Part shown: positions 37,824 through 40,922 of the stretch, one piece after another
Numbering within the stretch: the stretch's first letter is position 1
How the letters are laid out: each line of letters starts with the position of its first letter
Source: Acinetobacter towneri DSM 14962 = CIP 107472
GTDB taxonomy: Bacteria > Pseudomonadota > Gammaproteobacteria > Pseudomonadales > Moraxellaceae
Assembly: GCF_000368785.1 (NCBI RefSeq)
Contig: NZ_KB849691.1
Span: 326,978 to 367,899, forward strand
DNA length: 40,922 nucleotides
Reading direction: 5' to 3'
Made by a program: the position numbers and the translations under genes
Notes under the pieces: model-generated
Told to the model about the DNA's origin: nothing
What the model saw: the letters and a program-made list of their open reading frames with translations, nothing else
Database searches by the model: none

Positions 37824-37900
37824 CGGAGCATAGCACAGCCTGGTAGTGCACCTGGTTTGGGACCAGGGGGTCGTAGGTTCGAATCCTACTGCTCCGACCA
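37824..37900 (+). tRNA. tRNA-Pro (anticodon TGG), second identical copy
   Basis: A 77 of 77 base duplicate of the tRNA-Pro at 37492-37568, including the encoded CCA. It is the last gene of the four-tRNA operon. Confidence 0.97.
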
Positions 37901-37950
37901 TTTTCTAAATAGAACAGATACTAAGTAGAAATGGTTAAGTCAATAAAGAT

Positions 37951-37972
37951 ACCGCGTTAAGCGGTTTTTTTA
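37951..37972 (+). terminator. Rho-independent terminator of the tRNA operon
   Basis: A short GC-rich stem ACCGC / GCGGT with a GTTAA loop followed by T7, 50 bases after the last tRNA. Confidence 0.85.
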
Positions 37973-38035
37973 TGCCTGAAATTTATGAAAGCCTTGTTGG
38001 TTTAAAATTGATTTCGTATTAGTTATTGGTCAGCA

Positions 38036-38059
38036 TAAAAAAGCCTCAAGAATGAGGCT
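38036..38059 (-). terminator. Rho-independent terminator of the yfiRNB operon
   Basis: A perfect 7-bp stem (AGCCTCA / TGAGGCT) with a 4-base loop, followed on the minus strand by T6. It lies about 30 bases past the yfiB stop. Confidence 0.92.
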
Positions 38060-38090
38060 CAATATAAGAAAAGTTTTAGTGTCTTTTTTA

Positions 38091-38567
38091 TTAAGGCACA
38101 ATCGTCACATTGACGCGTCGGTTGGTGGCACGATTTGCTGGTGTGTCATTGCTTACCATTGGTTGTGTTGCACCACGTCCAATCACCTGAATATTTTTTC
38201 TTTCAAAACCCTGATCTAAAAAGATCTGAGCCACATTTTGGGCGCGTTTTTCCGATAGGGTTTGATTGTAGCTGGCTAAACCTACGTTGTCTGTGTGACC
38301 AATAAACTTGAGTTTATCCAAGTCATATTTATGCAGCTGTTGTGCCAATTGGTTGAGGCGTTCTTTTTGGCTATTTTGAATGGCGTATTCATCAAAACCA
38401 AATAACAAGCGTTCAGGCAGGGCTAAGGTCCAGCCATCATCACTTAAAATAAAGCCTTCTTGTTTTAGCATGCGCGCCTGCTTATAGCTGACATTCCCCA
38501 AACTCATGCAAGCACTGAGTGAAACCATAACAAGAATAAGTGTGCCGATCAGAACTTTTTTAAGCAT
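38091..38567 (-). CDS. yfiB: YfiB-like OmpA-domain outer membrane lipoprotein
   Basis: A 158-residue lipoprotein. The signal peptide ends in the lipobox LSAC with C20 as the lipidated residue, then a linker of about 25 residues. An OmpA C-terminal peptidoglycan-binding domain follows, with GHTDNVGLASYNQTLSEKRA and the closing RATNRRVNV. I start at ATG 38567, which overlaps the stop of the upstream cyclase gene (ATGCTTAA); the frame is open further upstream, but inside that gene. In Pseudomonas, YfiB sequesters the periplasmic repressor YfiR and so releases YfiN. Its position after yfiR and yfiN supports the same role here; the +2 residue is Met, compatible with outer membrane sorting. Confidence 0.87.
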   Translation of the reverse strand: MLKKVLIGTLILVMVSLSACMSLGNVSYKQARMLKQEGFILSDDGWTLALPERLLFGFDEYAIQNSQKERLNQLAQQLHKYDLDKLKFIGHTDNVGLASYNQTLSEKRAQNVAQIFLDQGFERKNIQVIGRGATQPMVSNDTPANRATNRRVNVTIVP

Positions 38568-39795
38568 AAGGAACCTGTTTATTGTTTGATTGAGGTGAAA
38601 TATACCATTTTGATTGATCACGTTTGGCTTTGAGCATTGCGCGATCGACATCGGCAATTAAATTTTCAGGAGTTTTTGCATATTCAATCAATGCTACGCC
38701 AATACTGACATTTAAGGAAACTTGTTGCTGTTCATACTTAAATGTAGAGGTATAGCAAGCATGAATCTTTTGACAATAATCCTCTAATTCTGCAGTGGAG
38801 TGTGAGCCAGTTAAGATTACTGCAAACTCATCGCCACCTAAACGCGCAACAAACGCATGTGAGGGCAAAATCTGAATTAGACAATGTGATGAATCACGTA
38901 AAATATTATCGCCCGTCAAATGCCCAAATTGGTTATTGATTTGGTTAAAGTTATTAATGTCTAAAAAAAATACTGCAGCCGTAGCAGAAGGCTGGGTAAA
39001 TAGCTTAAACAGTGTTTCATAAAAATAATTACGATTTGGCAACTGCGTTAAATTGTCGTATTGCGACTGAAATTGCAGTTTATGATTTTCAACCAATAAA
39101 TTCTTATGGGATTGTTCAATCTCATTGAGTAAGCCATTAAAGGCATAACTCAGTTCATGAAGTTCTTGAATATCTGAACTTGAAACGCGTAGCTTATAAT
39201 TCTTTTGTGCACTAATCTCGCGCGCCGAGCTGACAATCGAAGTTAAAGATTGCATGAGATATTGATAAATTGAATTAATTGACCAAAACACAGCAATTAA
39301 AAGCAAAATAAAACCGAAAATTAATCCTAAAACGATTTTATAAAAGAAACTGACCAAGTCACTAGAGTTTCCATACACCACCAGTTCGCCATAGTTTTGC
39401 TGATCATGGTCAATACTCAGCCGAACAGGATGATTAAAAAACAAATAATCCAATAAAGCTTGAATTGAGAAATGATCTAAGTCTTGCTGCTCAATAAAAG
39501 CAATACGCGTTTGTTTGGGTGATAGTACTTCAATCGACCGAATAGAATAACGCTGCGTATGTTCAGAGAGAATTTTGTTGAGCGTCATTTGATCATTAAA
39601 AACCACTGCAGGCTGAATGCGCTCATTTAACGCAGCAGATAAGTTTTGCAGACTATTTTTGGCATAAGCATTCATGGTGTAGGTTGAGATCACCAAAAAA
39701 ATACCAGAGCAAATTGTAAAAGTTAAAACAAAAATAGTGAGTTGTGCGCGTGTGAATAATTGATGCAAAGTAATAGGGGAGTATAACTGCTTCAT
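38560..39795 (-). CDS. yfiN: YfiN/TpbB-like membrane diguanylate cyclase
   Basis: A 411-residue protein. A transmembrane helix lies at about 19-41, a periplasmic sensor region at about 42-150 (CHASE8-like in position), and a second helix at about 152-174. A HAMP-type linker and coiled coil (about 175-240) lead to a GGDEF domain starting at DNLTQLPNR (247-255) with the active RLGGDEF at 318-324. The catalytic motif is intact, so it should make cyclic di-GMP from GTP. The four residues where an RxxD product-inhibition site would sit (311-314) read PSHA, so that feedback site is absent. It overlaps yfiR by 4 bases and yfiB by 8. Confidence 0.9.
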   Translation of the reverse strand: MKQLYSPITLHQLFTRAQLTIFVLTFTICSGIFLVISTYTMNAYAKNSLQNLSAALNERIQPAVVFNDQMTLNKILSEHTQRYSIRSIEVLSPKQTRIAFIEQQDLDHFSIQALLDYLFFNHPVRLSIDHDQQNYGELVVYGNSSDLVSFFYKIVLGLIFGFILLLIAVFWSINSIYQYLMQSLTSIVSSAREISAQKNYKLRVSSSDIQELHELSYAFNGLLNEIEQSHKNLLVENHKLQFQSQYDNLTQLPNRNYFYETLFKLFTQPSATAAVFFLDINNFNQINNQFGHLTGDNILRDSSHCLIQILPSHAFVARLGGDEFAVILTGSHSTAELEDYCQKIHACYTSTFKYEQQQVSLNVSIGVALIEYAKTPENLIADVDRAMLKAKRDQSKWYISPQSNNKQVPYA

Positions 39796-40298
39796 GAGTT
39801 AGGCTCCGTGGTTTTGGCAAGCAATAACACCCGCGGATCAATATGTACTTTAGACTGGGTTAAACTTTCCATATTCACTTTAAACGCATAATTCTGATTT
39901 TTCTTATAGATGCAGAATGCGCTGCCTGTTTCACAATCTAGATTGTTCAAACTAATAGATAGGGCTGGAAATTGTACTTGAGTATTTAGGGTGTGTTGTT
40001 CTTGTGCTGCAGAAAGCGTGGAAAAAATTAAGATTTGGCAGTCACTTTGAGCAATATTTTTGAGTGAAATAGCGTGAATACTGTAGTTATGATGTGAGTG
40101 CATGGCATTTTTGAATTGTTGTGCCATCGCATGATTGTCTATGACGCAGAGCTTGGGCGTGTCATGTACCCATTTTGCGTAAGATAAAATAGAGAATGTA
40201 GTGCTATAAAGATTTGATGCGGGTGCAGCATACAAAAAAGTAGGCGTTTGCATTGCTACAAATGACAGCAAGGTTATTATTTTTAAATTTTGAGTCAT
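39792..40298 (-). CDS. yfiR: YfiR family periplasmic repressor protein
   Basis: A 168-residue exported protein with a signal peptide (cleavage probably after YAA, about residue 25). It has the YfiR (DUF4154) fold signature: SILSYAKWV near residue 40, LCVIDN, GSAFCIY, and a closing VNMESLTQSKVHIDPRVLLLAK. Four cysteines (C51, C87, C122, C129) match the two disulfides known in Pseudomonas YfiR in spacing, about 36 and 7 residues apart. YfiR binds YfiN in the periplasm and keeps the cyclase off. It is the first gene of the operon; its stop overlaps the yfiN start (ATGA). A -10-like TACACT upstream lacks a clear -35. Confidence 0.87.
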   Translation of the reverse strand: MTQNLKIITLLSFVAMQTPTFLYAAPASNLYSTTFSILSYAKWVHDTPKLCVIDNHAMAQQFKNAMHSHHNYSIHAISLKNIAQSDCQILIFSTLSAAQEQHTLNTQVQFPALSISLNNLDCETGSAFCIYKKNQNYAFKVNMESLTQSKVHIDPRVLLLAKTTEPNS

Positions 40299-40451
40299 TT
40301 CAACACAACACGAATGAACATAAAAATAGTGTAGCTAAAATTTGAAAATAAGCATACTGCTAATTTTGAGCAAGAATGATACAGATTTAAAATATTTTGC
40401 CGAATAAATAACCGTTCGGACTAAAAAACTGATAAAACTTAAAAAGAGGGG

Positions 40452-40479
40452 TTGCAAGGCGAAATATTTCACCTATAAT
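40452..40479 (+). promoter_or_regulatory. rRNA operon promoter P1 (candidate)
   Basis: TTGCAA at 40452-40457, a 16-base spacer, and a perfect TATAAT at 40474-40479, followed by GC-containing sequence. It lies about 350 bases before 16S rRNA, the usual place for a distal rRNA promoter. Confidence 0.7.
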
Positions 40480-40590
40480 GCACATCCATCGGCGGTGATG
40501 AAGATTAAAACTTCTGATAAAACAATGACTTGGTTAAGAATAATTGAGTTGGGTTTTAGAAAGAAAGTTTAAAATAATTTAAATTACCAG

Positions 40591-40618
40591 TTGACACTTT
40601 AGAAATAAAGCGTAATAT
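40591..40618 (+). promoter_or_regulatory. rRNA operon promoter P2 (candidate)
   Basis: A perfect TTGACA at 40591-40596, a 16-base spacer and TAATAT at 40613-40618, then a GC-rich discriminator (AGCCGACC). It is preceded by an AT-rich tract that could act as an UP element. Confidence 0.8.
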
Positions 40619-40827
40619 AGCCGACCTAGCTTGATGCTGACGAAGCATCGAGAAGATCATTAAGAGATTATGAAGAACAACTTGTGTGGATTTTTACTAA
40701 TTGATTAATCGAAAATATTTCATTGATTGATTGGTTTAAATTACTCGAAGTTTATTTGAGCGAAATTTAAGTCAGAAAATTGATGAGCCAGATTTGGAAG
40801 TTTAGATTAAAACTTCAAAATGATTTT
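40619..40827 (+). other. 16S rRNA leader region
   Basis: Transcribed leader after P2. It begins with a hairpin (CTTGATGCT / AGCATCGAG, loop GACGA, at about 40630-40652) and has another just before the mature 16S end (GAAGTTT / AAACTTC, 40797-40816). These look like the antitermination and processing structures of rRNA leaders, but no exact boxA is recognised. Confidence 0.6.
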
Positions 40828-40922
40828 AACTGAAGAGTTTGATCATGGCTCAGATTGAACGCTGGCGGCAGGCTTAACACATGCAAGTCGAGCGGGCGAG
40901 GTTGCTTCGGTAACTGAGCTAG
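40828..40922 (+). rRNA. rrs: 16S ribosomal RNA, first 95 bases (continues beyond window)
   Basis: The universal 16S start GAAGAGTTTGATCATGGCTC followed by GAACGCTGGCGGCAGGC and the variable V1 region. The 5' end is estimated at 40828 by analogy to E. coli. It is the start of a second rRNA operon in the same orientation as the first. Confidence 0.96.

Noticed and set aside
37462..37831. Short open frames over the tRNA cluster, including one with a 'GRRFESYCS' style sequence
   Set aside because: These are translations of tRNA genes, a common source of false protein predictions.

Overview
The window is a chromosomal segment of a gammaproteobacterium, most probably an Acinetobacter species. The evidence is the moderately AT-rich coding sequence, the rRNA sequences, and the neighbourhoods trpA-accD-folC-SPOR, secA/argJ and yibN-grxC-secB. 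The species cannot be fixed from what I can see. Most of it is conserved housekeeping sequence. There is no prophage, insertion sequence, integron or CRISPR array.

Layout. Positions 1-2495 hold the 3' part of a 23S rRNA gene and a 5S rRNA gene, and 40828-40922 hold the first bases of a 16S rRNA gene. Two rRNA operons in the same direction therefore bracket about 38 kb. Positions 2.6-8.8 kb carry a flavin disulfide oxidoreductase and a very large Ig-repeat (Big-type) surface lipoprotein. Positions 8.8-13.1 kb carry an overlapping minus-strand set (two DUF442 phosphatase-like paralogues, one with a signal peptide, and a 34-residue lipoprotein that is easily missed), then an alpha/beta hydrolase, trxC, yciA, a DUF4442 hotdog protein, yajQ and a small rhodanese. 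Positions 13.1-17.4 kb hold the minus-strand series yciB-yciI-(membrane coiled-coil protein)-mnmC and a divergent PHP phosphoesterase. Positions 17.4-23.7 kb hold an inverted intergenic repeat, a bestrophin-like channel, radC, coaBC, secB-grxC-yibN, rsgA and orn. Positions 23.8-30.4 kb hold a metal-dependent hydrolase divergent from an AraC-type regulator, then the overlapping series trpA-accD-folC-SPOR. Positions 30.4-37.4 kb hold a 1-Cys peroxiredoxin, secA, a small exported protein, argJ and nadA. Positions 37.4-37.9 kb hold a tRNA operon, Pro-Arg-His-Pro. Positions 38.0-40.3 kb hold a three-gene yfiR-yfiN-yfiB c-di-GMP signalling operon, followed by the tandem promoters and leader of the second rRNA operon.

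How the genes work together. Protein export and envelope functions recur: secA, secB, the SPOR-domain protein, yciB, two lipoproteins and the Yfi system. So do thiol/sulfur and redox functions: trxC, grxC, two rhodaneses, two DUF442 proteins, the peroxiredoxin and the flavin disulfide reductase. The clearest regulatory module is yfiRNB: a periplasmic repressor, a membrane diguanylate cyclase without a recognisable product-inhibition site, and an OmpA-like lipoprotein. The least explained elements are the Ig-repeat lipoprotein, the DUF442/DUF442/mini-lipoprotein operon, and inverted repeats in the trpA and secA leaders. I did not find an obviously new multi-gene system. The DUF442/mini-lipoprotein operon is the best candidate for something not previously described.
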